The notes below the pieces were generated by a model. The model was not told the DNA's origin. It did no database searches and was given only the letters and a program-made list of their open reading frames with translations. A stretch of DNA of 64,000 bases from Pterois miles (lineage: Eukaryota; Chordata; Actinopteri; Perciformes; Scorpaenidae): NCBI GenBank assembly GCA_947000775.1, contig CAMQGK010000514.1, positions 2,578,001-2,642,000 on the forward strand. The letters run 5' to 3'. Positions 24,618 to 34,042 of the stretch are shown piece after piece. The position numbers were made by a program, and so were the translations under genes. Numbering within the stretch: the stretch's first letter is position 1; each line of letters opens with the position of its first letter.

Positions 24618-24810
24618 AAGTACATTTTACTGACCGATGAGTACTTTTAGTACTGATACTTTAAGTACATTTTACTGATGATAAGTACTTTTACTACTAA
24701 TACTTTCAGTACATTTACTGACCGATGAGTACTTTTACTACTGATACTTTAAGTACATTTTACTGACCAGTGAGTACTTTTACTGCTGATACTGTGAGTA
24801 CATTTAACTG
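24618..24810 (+). repeat. Tandem repeat of about 45-60 bp (GATACTTTAAGTACATTTTA type)
   Basis: Four to five imperfect units carrying GAGTACTTTTA, CTGATACTTTAAGTAC and TTTACTGA. The unit resembles the dispersed AGTAAAAGT-type repeats, suggesting a local amplification of one. Confidence 0.7.
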
Positions 24811-25619
24811 ATAACACTTCTGTAGTTTGTCTTGTAGTAGTGAGTAGTATTTTTACATCAATGTATTGGTACTTTTATGTACATAAAGGTTCTAAATGCT
24901 TGAATGGATAAACATGAAGCTCAGAGTACAGAGCTGTACCTCATGATTATTTTCATAGTTTCATGACATGAATTGACATTAAAATAATAATAAAAAATAC
25001 ACTTTTCTTAACAAGGTTATAGAATGATTAATAGAAAAAAAAATTAGACAAAAAAACAAATATAAAATTAAAAAAATACAAACAGCAGAAGATCCTAATA
25101 ATCTAATTTTTAAACTAAAATGAATAAATAAATCAATAAATAAACAAACACTATGTAATACCATATTATTATTATTTACATTATACGGTTGTAATAATTT
25201 AGTTTCTCTGCACAGCTTTTAGTGGTGCCATTTCATTGAATTAACATTTATTTGAAATAAGATATTTTACTTTAATTTGCTGCTGCCAGTCATTTCACCA
25301 TTTTTTTTCCTCTTTTTTCATTTTTTAATTTCAGTTTTTGCAGTGAAATCTGTCAATTTATGTTTGTTTGATCAATTCTCGACTGTCCAAAACCGATCAC
25401 GATCCACTTTTAATAATCTTAAACAGAAAATAGCAGAAAATCATCTCATGTAAGAACCAAGATTAAGATTATTATTTGGCTTTTTTTTTTCCTTGATGAA
25501 TGAAAACTAATAAAACTAATAAAATTAGTTGATTCATTTTCTTTTAACTGATTAAACAACTAATTGCTTCAGTAACTGAAATAATAAGCCACACATTTAA
25601 GTTAATATGCCTCATCTGA

Positions 25620-26174
25620 ACCACCAGGACCAGGACCGGGACCAGGACCAGGACCAGGACCAGCAGCATGAAGTGGCTGCAGGGATCAGATGGCCTGCAG
25701 CTCTTTAAACTTGTTAGTGGGCTTCTAATTAAACCTTAAAGTGCATTGTGGCTTTGCTGCTCTCACCGGGACAAACGCTTCTTTGGAAACTGGGACACAA
25801 GAGACAAAAAGGCTCCAACTTTCCCTTTGATGAGTCCATCAATTAGCATCACAAGCGGCGTTCACGTGTCCTTCCAGCGGAAAATCCCGCATTTGCAAAT
25901 ACTGACAAGAAGAACCACAATGAGGAACACGCAGGGAGAGAAAGGGGGCACATTTTAACCAGATGCCCGGCAATAAATAACTCAGCCTCCACCCCCCCAG
26001 CGGAGAGCGCACATTTACATTCTCCAGTGGGGGTCCCACGGGGCCGGAGCGTGTCTGCGTTACGCACACGAACAACAGAGGCTGCGATTGTTCCTGTTGC
26101 TTCATTTGGGTAACTTTTTGAATGACACGTAAATCTGAAAGGCGGCGTGTGCTCGGGCTGTACTATATATACGG
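25620..26174 (+). promoter_or_regulatory. Candidate proximal regulatory region of the homeobox gene
   Basis: This mixed-composition, repeat-poor block lies directly upstream of the TATA box. It holds a homeodomain core TAATTAAA (25726-25733), a TCF/LEF-type site CCTTTGATG (25824-25832), an E-box CACGTG (25863-25868) and an octamer-like ATTTGCAAAT (25891-25900). A short imperfect ACCAGG repeat sits at about 25625-25665. The motifs are seen; their use is inferred from clustering and position. Confidence 0.4.
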
Positions 26175-26182
26175 TATATAAA
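26175..26182 (+). promoter_or_regulatory. TATA box of the homeobox gene
   Basis: TATATAAA lies 57 nt upstream of the ATG at 26239 and is followed by a GC-rich stretch (CCCGGAGGAGC). This predicts a transcription start near 26205-26210 and a 5' UTR of only about 30 nt. Focused TATA promoters are common in developmental regulators. Confidence 0.7.
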
Positions 26183-26238
26183 CCCGGAGGAGCTCAGACA
26201 CCAACCTGCGTCCTGATCCTGGTCCACAGCGCGCTGAC

Positions 26239-27209
26239 ATGCAGCCAGTCTCAGCCAAAATCCCGCTCATCCACAGGACACCTTTCTCTGTGGAGGATAT
26301 CCTGGACCCCAACAAGTTTACAAAAAGGATCATTTGTGCTGAGGATGCAACAACAGGTGAGAATCAAACTCCTTGAGGCCTACAGACTCAGAAATACTTG
26401 AATTAAACCAACTAAAATCAAAAATAAGAAAATGAGACTATAAGAAATATGTAGAAATACTTGCATTAAGACGCGCAACATATAACAAATAACCACAGTA
26501 CAAATAAGTACAAACAAAATACTTGTGTGGATCTATTAAGTGTGTTAAATATGCAATAAATAAGAAATTGATAAGGATATTCTTGCATGTCTCTTCAAGC
26601 ATGTTTAGAGAATTATATAAGTTACTAGTAAACAAATTGAACAAATAACACAAAGAAGAAATCTAAAAGGCTTTTATCAATTGATAAACTAGTTTAATGG
26701 TGAATTTCTGTTCCCATTAAGGAGCGTCTCCTCACAGAGATGGACCCAGAGAGCAGCAGCATCCTCCGGCGGCAGGTGGGAGCTGCAGCCCGAAGGAGGA
26801 GGAGCACGAGGAGGAGGAGGAGGAGGAGGAGGAGGAGGCTCCCGGGAGGTCGAAGTCTAAAAGCCGGCGTATCCGCACCGCGTTCACCCTGCAACAGCTA
26901 CAGGTCCTGGAGCGCAGCTTCCAGAGGTGCCACTACCTGTCGGTGCTGGAGCGCCACAGCATCGCCTCGGCGCTGCGCCTCTCTGAGACTCAGGTCAAGA
27001 TCTGGTTCCAGAACAGGCGCACCAAGTGGAAGAAGGAACGTCTGCAGGGTCCGGAAGTGGAGGAGGAGCACGGCTTCACAGCCTCCTTCTCCTCACATCC
27101 GGCTGTGTGCTCCTCTCTGCCCTACAGTCCGCTCTACTGCCAGCAGCGCGCTCCCATCCAGCTGTTTGCGCCGCTGCCGCTGGTGCCTTATCGTCACTAT
27201 TACACATGA
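26239..27209 (+). CDS. pnx: NK1-class homeobox transcription factor, probably pnx
   Basis: Two exons, 26239-26356 and 26722-27209, encode 201 aa. The split codon is G|GA and only the acceptor at 26720-26721 keeps the homeodomain frame. The N-terminus carries an Eh1/NK1-type repressor motif (FSVEDILDPNKF, residues 16-27). A linker holds a run of ten Glu (69-78). The homeodomain spans about 87-146 (RRIRTAFTLQQL to ETQVKIWFQNRRTKWKKE), with the invariant Trp, Phe and Asn of helix 3. The tail is Pro/Tyr-rich and ends in YRHYYT. The homeodomain plus ILDPNKF motif fits NK1-class genes (NKX1-1, NKX1-2, fish pnx). In zebrafish pnx is a repressor acting in posterior neuron formation (established knowledge). 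The symbol rests on small size, Eh1 motif and divergent NK1 type; a divergent nkx1-like gene is the alternative. Two ATTAAA signals follow the stop. Confidence 0.85.
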
Positions 27210-27372
27210 TGAGTGGCTGAGCGCACAATGGACCAACATGGATATGGCACTATTACCAGAGGGTTGAGGTGCTAAACAGAAGTTATTTTATATTTTGTAA
27301 TGTAATTATTCTATAACTTATTTTGATAAACATGTTTTATTGCCGCTGTTTTTGGTTGTTTCTTAAAATATT

Positions 27373-27470
27373 ATTAAATGTCACACAGTGCAAAGAGTTT
27401 AAGATTTTTTTTAATCAAAATAACTTGCTGGAACAAATATGTGCATAAATATCTGAAGAAACATATTAAA
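27373..27470 (+). terminator. Candidate polyadenylation signals of the homeobox gene
   Basis: Two ATTAAA hexamers (27373-27378 and 27465-27470) lie 164 and 256 nt after the stop codon, in AT-rich DNA. The usual AATAAA was not seen nearby. Confidence 0.4.
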
Positions 27471-27587
27471 GACATTTTATTTCTGTATTCTTAAGTGTAA
27501 TTTTCTATTTGTTGCCTGGAGGTAAAGTTGTGCATTTAGGACTAACGGTTAGGACCTTACCATGCTCAGTGATGGTGACACATTACA

Positions 27588-27840
27588 GTTAGGGCTGTCG
27601 GTTGATTATAATATTTTATCTGTTCAAAATGTATCTTAAAGGGAAATTAGCCAAGTATTTAATTCTCTTATCAACATAGGAGTGAAAAATATGCTGCTTT
27701 ATGTAACTGTATGTATATATTTATTATTGGAAATCAATTAACGACACAAATCAATGCCAGATATTGTCCAGAAACCCTCACAGGTTCTGACTTTAGCATA
27801 AAAATATGCTCCGATCTTGTTACATACACGTTTTTGGGGG
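27588..27840 (+). mobile_element. hAT-like interspersed repeat fragment, copy B (5' end)
   Basis: Starts with the terminal-repeat-like AGGGCTGTCGGTTGATTA and continues with TCTGTTCAAAATG, GCTGCTTTATG and ATATTGTCCAGAAACCCTCA. The same order recurs at 56962-57470 and, inverted, at 58970-59310. Confidence 0.65.
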
Positions 27841-29199
27841 TTTTTTTTGGGAAATTTGTGAGCTTTTTGTTGTAAATTTAATGTCTAATACTTTTTCTTC
27901 ACGCACACAGCTGATCCAAAATGCTTTTTAAACAGTTTATTTAGTTTCAGCAATTCTTCTCTCTACTACTTCCCGACAAATCTGGAGTTACAGGATAAAT
28001 TAGATAAATGTAGTGAAGTAAAAAGTATAATATTTACCTCAGAGATGTAGTGGAGTAAAAGTAGAAAGTAGCAGATCGTAGAAATACTCAGTACCTTGAA
28101 TTTATTTGAGTAGATGTACTTTCCACCTCTGGTTTTATGACCTAAAGTCCTGCAGAAAAGGACAGAAAAGCTGTTTTATCAAACAGACTTCATGGAAAAC
28201 ATTGAATTTGTTTGCATTAGATGCTGACTCATTTCCCTGCTGGTGTGTGTCTGTGTGGTTGTAGCCTATAACAATAACCACTATCTACCACTCTTTGTTG
28301 TCTTTTGCTTCCATCTGTTTCTAATCCCTCATTGATGGAAGAAGAGGTTTCAGATCTGTTTATTTCCTGCCAGCAGCTGATGATAACAGGATGTTTTCTC
28401 TTCTTTAAAAATCTATTTCTAGATGTTTTAGGCCTTAATTATTGGGTCGAGAATCTTTGTTTCTGATTTACTGAAACTAAACATTTTCGTGATATGCCTT
28501 GTAATGATGGATGTCATGGAGAACCCCCTGACATCTGCGGATAAGAGTGTGAGCTAAATTACATACAGATGTGCTCAGCTGTGTGTGGAGCAGATGGTGT
28601 GGAGGGTGGACATCCTAACTAGTAAACTCTATCCAGCTCTTTCTTGGCCAAGTTGAACTCAATCTGTACTAAAAGTATTTCACATAAAATAATACTTTCT
28701 GCTCTGGTGTTTGGTGCCTCGTGGACATGAGTCATCACATCACGATCCCGAGGTCAGTGACAGCGAACATTTCCAAAGCCAGAGTCATTGTTATTGAGAG
28801 CACATGACTAAAGGCCCAGGCATGTCAACCCGTCGCTAAAGAACTTGTCTTGGCCGACAAGTTGCACTTGAACGCACCACAAAGACTACAGCCGACGGCC
28901 AGTTAGCACGTATGTTCTGCATCTGCATGAGAGGAAATATCAGTGGACGGACGGCGGAAATGCACGCTGTTGTTATGATACGTACATGAAACAAAGTCGT
29001 CTTTTCTTCTTGACTTTACTCGTCTTTTGTCTTCTCTGGCACTGAGTGGTTTAAACTGAACAGCCAATCAGAGTGATTGATCTCACCGACGAGTTAGAGC
29101 CAACCAGCAGAGAACCAGCCAGCAGAGTACCACTGTGAAATAAAAGTGACATTTGTGTCTACATACACTAATCAATACATTTAATTTCAAGACTATTTC

Positions 29200-29590
29200 A
29201 CGAACTGCTGTGCAGCTGAGCTGCATAGTCACACTACATTTCAGCTGTCGGTCAGTGTGTCAGAGTGCTGACTTGACTAGGACTTGATCCAGACTGACTG
29301 GGACTATCATAAAGTGGGCATATCTGTAAAGGGGAGACTGGTGGGGACCCAGAGAACCCATTTACATTCACATATCTGGGGGTCAGAGGTCAATGGACCC
29401 CTTTGAACATGGACGTGGCAGTTTATTCCTCACCAAAATTTAGCCCAAATTTTTATTTATCCTCATTCCCGACATGATAGCATGACCTGGTTGGTACCGC
29501 TGGATCCCTGAGGGTTTCTAGTTTCATATGATATCTGTACCTTCACTCTAGCCCTAAAACTGAACCTGCTAGACCCTCTTAGGTTTAATA
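29200..29590 (+). mobile_element. hAT-like interspersed repeat fragment, copy C (internal and 3' part)
   Basis: Carries TCAGTGTGTCAGAGTGCTGACTTG-type sequence, then AAGTGGGCATATCTGTAAAG, CAGAGAACCCA, GGTCAGAGGTCAATGGACCC and the 3' part with TCTAGTTTCATATGATA. It links pieces seen separately in copies A and D. Confidence 0.7.
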
Positions 29591-31700
29591 ACTAATAACC
29601 AATATTATTATTATTTAATATTCCAATTCTGTTTATAGATCCTCCTAAATGCTACACACTGTTCCTTTAAGTAAAAGCACTAATACTAAAAAATACTCTG
29701 CTCCTGCTTTGAAAACGTAAATAAAAGTGCATTCATGAAAATGTAGTTAAAGTATCAAAAGTAAAAGTCAATGCAGAAAAATGTCCCCTGTGAATGTAAT
29801 ACTATATATAATATATATTATATCATTAGATTAGTTTTGTTGTGTGGCTTTAAAGACGACAAGTGAAAAGCCTAAAATGCATCCTCATGACACACTGTGC
29901 TATTTATACGCCTTCCCATTAGATTGGGGTTTGTATTCAGTATTGTGTGTATAATAGCGGCATGTTTAATGTCTCTAGCTGTCTGATTGTCTTAATTAAT
30001 CTGAGTCGATTGTCTGCTGGAAAATGTCTCTGCTGTCTTTACAACATGACTCAGTTTGTTCACTCAGGCAAAAAACTTCAGTCCAAACATCTGGTAACAG
30101 TTGTTGTGACCCGCCGCTGACCGAGACCAAAATCCACAAAGCGTTGTGTAATACCATTTCTACATCTGAATACTTTATAATGTCACTCAGGACAGCGAAG
30201 ACCATATCTGTTTAGGTTTGTTGGAACATTTCATACATGGTTTACCAGTCCCCTTTAAGAAAACTGAATGGAGTATGTCCAGCATCTGTTCTAGTGAGGC
30301 AGATCAGCACCGACTGTCCCATCTTGCAGAGGGATTTAGGATTTAAATGTTTTGCTTCCAGACTGTTCGTCAGACCAGTCGGAGTCGTCACAATTACCTG
30401 ACACGTTTGATTATTTATGGCGAAAATCTGGACAAAACGCTCTAAAGCTGCACTGATCAAACTATGAACAATGGATGCAAAGAAAGAGGGTCACTCTTTG
30501 GGATAAAGCCCACAAGATAATTATCACCTAAACATCAGCTAACCTGACGACGCACTGAACCATCTGAGCATACCACAACGTTTCCAGGACATTCCATGTG
30601 TCACGAAAACACATTTTAACCTTCTTGTGTCTCATTTTTACGCCACTTTTTGCTTGTCATTTGTAAGCTGTGCAATAAAACCACAGTAAGGGCTGGAGGT
30701 AGGTTCAGGCAACAAAACCACGTAGTGAGGTTGAGGAAAAACATAATGGTTGGCCTTAAGATCACTATGTAAGTATTATATGAACAGAAACAGACTAAAC
30801 CTTAAAAGAGTAGTTTTGTTGCCTAGACCCGTAAGAAGCCTTTTCATTCAGTTTTACATGTTAAAATGTGCTGCTTTTAAGTTTCACTTTCACTTTTATA
30901 ATGTAATAGGTCCAGTAGGCCCCTACTGACCCACATCTATGGTGCATATAGCAACCAATTACGCTTATTTAATGGCCTGATAACAGCTGAATCGGGAGGA
31001 AATTCAGACCGTAGCCACATAAACTGCAACACACATCAGACATCACAATGGTTTTAAGACAAAAGTTATTATAATATAAATAAATGACCAGTTTCACCGC
31101 AAGTTACAGGGGTGAAAATGCATTTCTTTATTTATTTATTCATTTGTTACGTCAATGCAGAAAATGAGGGAGGGGGCCTATTGGCTTTTTAGGAGGGTGA
31201 CCAGCGGCCCTTAGAAGGTAGGCGCTAATATAGCCTATGTCTTATGGCACGTTCACACCAGCCTTGTTTAGTCCTGTTGAACTGAGCCCTGGAGCGTTTA
31301 CCCCCCTCGGTGTGGTTCGTTTGGGTCGGTGTGAAAGCAGGAACTGAACCCTGAATGCAAACCATCGCTCCCTGGTGTGACTGACCTGAAAGCTGAAGTG
31401 GGTAAAACTGGAGCAAATATGAATAAAAAAGTTATTTTTATGATATGGTCACTATATCCTGGCAGGAAATCTGGAATAAAATGTGTCTGTGTCCTCTGGT
31501 GCTCCTAAAGGCATCTTCAAGATTTGACAGACCGGAGGAAAACAACCAATCAGAGCTGATCTGGAGTCTGAGAGCTGGCTGTCAATCACTAGTGAAATCC
31601 GATTAAATGTGACTCAATATTCTGTTACTGTAATGTCTATTTCTCTCCTCAAATGCTCTCAGAAACACCTTGTAGTTACTGTTGTAAGCTGTAAAATGAA

Positions 31701-31726
31701 CGCTCTCTCTCTCTCTCTCTCTCTCT
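31701..31726 (+). repeat. CT microsatellite
   Basis: About 13 CT repeats in intergenic DNA. Confidence 0.9.
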
Positions 31727-31840
31727 GAAATGACCTGCGATTGGCCAAAGTCTTCTGTCTAGATATATTAAAGCCTGAAAACAGAGCCATGAGGAGGTGC
31801 AGAAGTCTGGACCTGCTCTAAACCACCACAAGGTGTAGAA

Positions 31841-32080
31841 GGGGGGCGGCGGGAGCTCAGTCTGTAGGGACTAGACTTGAACCGGAGGGTGGCAAGTTCA
31901 AATCCCTACATAGACCAAGTACTGAGTGTGGACTGGTAGCTGGAGAAGTTTTCAGTTTGCCTCTCGGGCACTGCCGAGATGCCCTTGAGCAAGACACCAA
32001 AGCCTGTCAGGGGCAGCCTCCTCGCTCTGATGCATGTATGCATTCAGGCCTGTGTGTAGCAGAGAGTGAAACGTTGTCTT
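31841..32080 (+). mobile_element. tRNA-derived SINE
   Basis: The 5' part resembles a tRNA promoter: an A-box-like GCTCAGTCTG (31855-31864) and a B-box-like GGCAAGTTCAAATCCC (31891-31906). A SINE body follows (GCACTGCCGAGATGCCCTTG, AGCAAGACACC). It lies about 750 bp upstream of the aebp1 start. It is a retroposon, not a functional tRNA gene: no cloverleaf can be closed. Confidence 0.75.
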
Positions 32081-32349
32081 CTTCTTTCTACAACTAACCA
32101 AGAAAACAACATCTGCTGCTGGACTGTGCCCACACTGTTTACAACCTCATACTGACTGTGTCTACCTCTTTAGTGTCTAATAGGAGGAAAAGCAAGCGGA
32201 GATCTGGACGTCCATGTTTCTGTCTGTTCACAAGAAATGTGGAGCCTCAGCTTGTCTGAAATGTCTCTCAGTGTTTTTTTTTTTTATCTTTTGACTGAAT
32301 CTGCATCAACTCTGGTTGAATCACAAACTGCAAACCAGAGTAAAATGTG

Positions 32350-32800
32350 TTTGTTTAATTTTCTTTCTCTCTCTCTCTTTCTTTCTTTCTTTCTTCCCTC
32401 CCTCGTAGGAATGTCTCATGTGGCAGATGCTCCTCCCCTCTGCTCAGAGATGGGTGAGGGGAAAAGGGGGTGAAGGGCCATGAGGGAGGGATGTGACTGA
32501 GGAGGAGGGAGGAGGTGTGTTGCTTTGCTGCTGGAGAAAATCCGCTCCAGACAGATACATTTCCTCCTCTCCAGCACAACCAGCAGGCTGCTTTAAAAGC
32601 TCCAGCCCACAACATTTTCTTCCTCTCTGCACGCTGACTGGCCATCAGAGAGGAGGAAGCTCTCCAGACCTCCACAGGATCATCCTTTTGTTCTCTGCAG
32701 AACACACTACTGAAGAGAAAGCTCCATCTGTGCATCTGCAGGTCAGATGTTTGAGTCCAGAGTGGTTTTAGTTTGACATTCAGGGTTTTTCTTTGGAGAC
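32350..32800 (+). promoter_or_regulatory. Putative promoter and 5' UTR region of aebp1
   Basis: A pyrimidine-rich microsatellite (32361-32405) is followed by purine-rich DNA and a TATA-like CTTTAAAAG (32591-32599) about 200 bp before the ATG at 32801. The start site and any 5' UTR intron cannot be fixed from sequence alone. Confidence 0.3.
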
Positions 32801-33722
32801 ATGAGGACCGAGGTGCTGGTCGTCTGGGTGGGTTTGACCCTGTGCTGCTGTGCTCTGGTCAGCGCTCGAGAAGATGTGAAGGACAGGAAACTCTCCAGAG
32901 ACCTGATTCAAACGAGAGAAACCCGAGAGCTGGTCGAGTACAGGAGACCGGGGGAGGAAGAGGGTGTAGAAATGTCAGATGAGCCTGTCGAAGTGGTGGA
33001 AGTGGAGAGAACGAAACCAAAGAAGAAGAAAACACCTGAGGAAATTGAGGCAGGTAAGATGGTACGACTAACACAGACACAAAGTCTACTGTTCAGATGA
33101 TGTTTGAATTTAAGCATGTTAACCCTCTGAGACCCACAATAGACCAGGTTTAGTCTTTTTAAGGGGGTCTTTAGGGGGAGATAACAGGTCAACAGTAGAT
33201 GTCACTTGGAAGTGGTGAACAATTTCAGATACAGCTCAGTACTGTGTGTCAGAAATAAACATGAATTAATTAATCAAAATAAACTGTGAAGTTGAATAAA
33301 GGTTTAGAACATTATGATATTAGTATCTGATGTCCATCTTCATGCTCTATGATGTCTATATGATTTCGAGCCATTTTTACCACTGGAAAACTGATAAAAA
33401 TGATCAATAATCCTCCAACATACCACATTAAGACACCAAGACCTCGAGGAACACCACAGAAAAAGACATGCTGGGATTCGGGATCAAAAACATTTGACAT
33501 TTGGAGATTTCTGCTAGAATTGCATTTTTTGGCTAGTACTTGTGTAAACTGCTCAGAACCCCCCTTATTGTCAGTGTAGCTAGTAAAGACACCAGCCTCT
33601 GAATGCTCTAGGTCTCTAGTTACCAGGATGTAGTAGTAGTAGTAGTAGTAGTAGCAGTAGTAGTAGTAGTAGGTCTCTAGTTTGTGGCTGTAAAGTTTCA
33701 TGAGGCTGTGATCATCCTAGAG

Positions 33723-33753
<31 letters not shown>

Positions 33754-33824
33754 CTGTGATTATCCTAGAGGTAGTAGTAGTAGAGTAGTAGTAGTAGTAA
33801 GTAGTGGCTGTGATTATCCTAGAG

Positions 33825-33861
<37 letters not shown>

Positions 33862-34009
33862 AGTATCCTAGAGGTAGTAGTAGTAGTAGTAGTAGTAGTA
33901 GCAGTAGTGGCTGTGATTATCCTTGAGGGTAGTAGTAGTAGTAGTAGTAGTGGCTGTGATTATCCTAGAGGTAGTAGTAGTAGTAGTAGTGGCTGTGATT
34001 ATCCTAGAG

Positions 34010-34042
<33 letters not shown>

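Larger units (their letters stand above)
22791..26174. other. Intergenic region between ash2l and the homeobox gene (head to head)
   Basis: Contains the ash2l promoter, the repeat-poor block 23500-23960, a G-rich segment (24086-24145), a poly-C tract with flanking direct repeats (24517-24617), a short tandem array (24618-24810), AT-rich DNA (24950-25600) and the proximal homeobox-gene regulatory block. No additional gene was seen. Confidence 0.7.
27841..31840. other. Intergenic region, homeobox gene to aebp1
   Basis: Contains AGTAAAAGT-type repeats (28010-28130), an hAT-like fragment (29200-29590), a short CT microsatellite (31701-31726) and otherwise unremarkable AT-rich DNA. ORFs up to 72 codons lack recognisable similarity. 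No gene or RNA is supported. Confidence 0.65.

Noticed and set aside
26740..27267. 175-codon Arg-rich ORF
   Set aside because: Wrong frame over the homeobox exon; the homeodomain frame is the one starting from the acceptor at 26722.
31841..31912. tRNA gene
   Set aside because: Only A- and B-box-like words remain and no cloverleaf forms; a SINE body follows directly.
32355..32735. 126-codon minus-strand ORF upstream of aebp1
   Set aside because: Purine/pyrimidine-biased sequence; its Glu-Arg-Lys end comes from the CTTT microsatellite and no homology is recognised.
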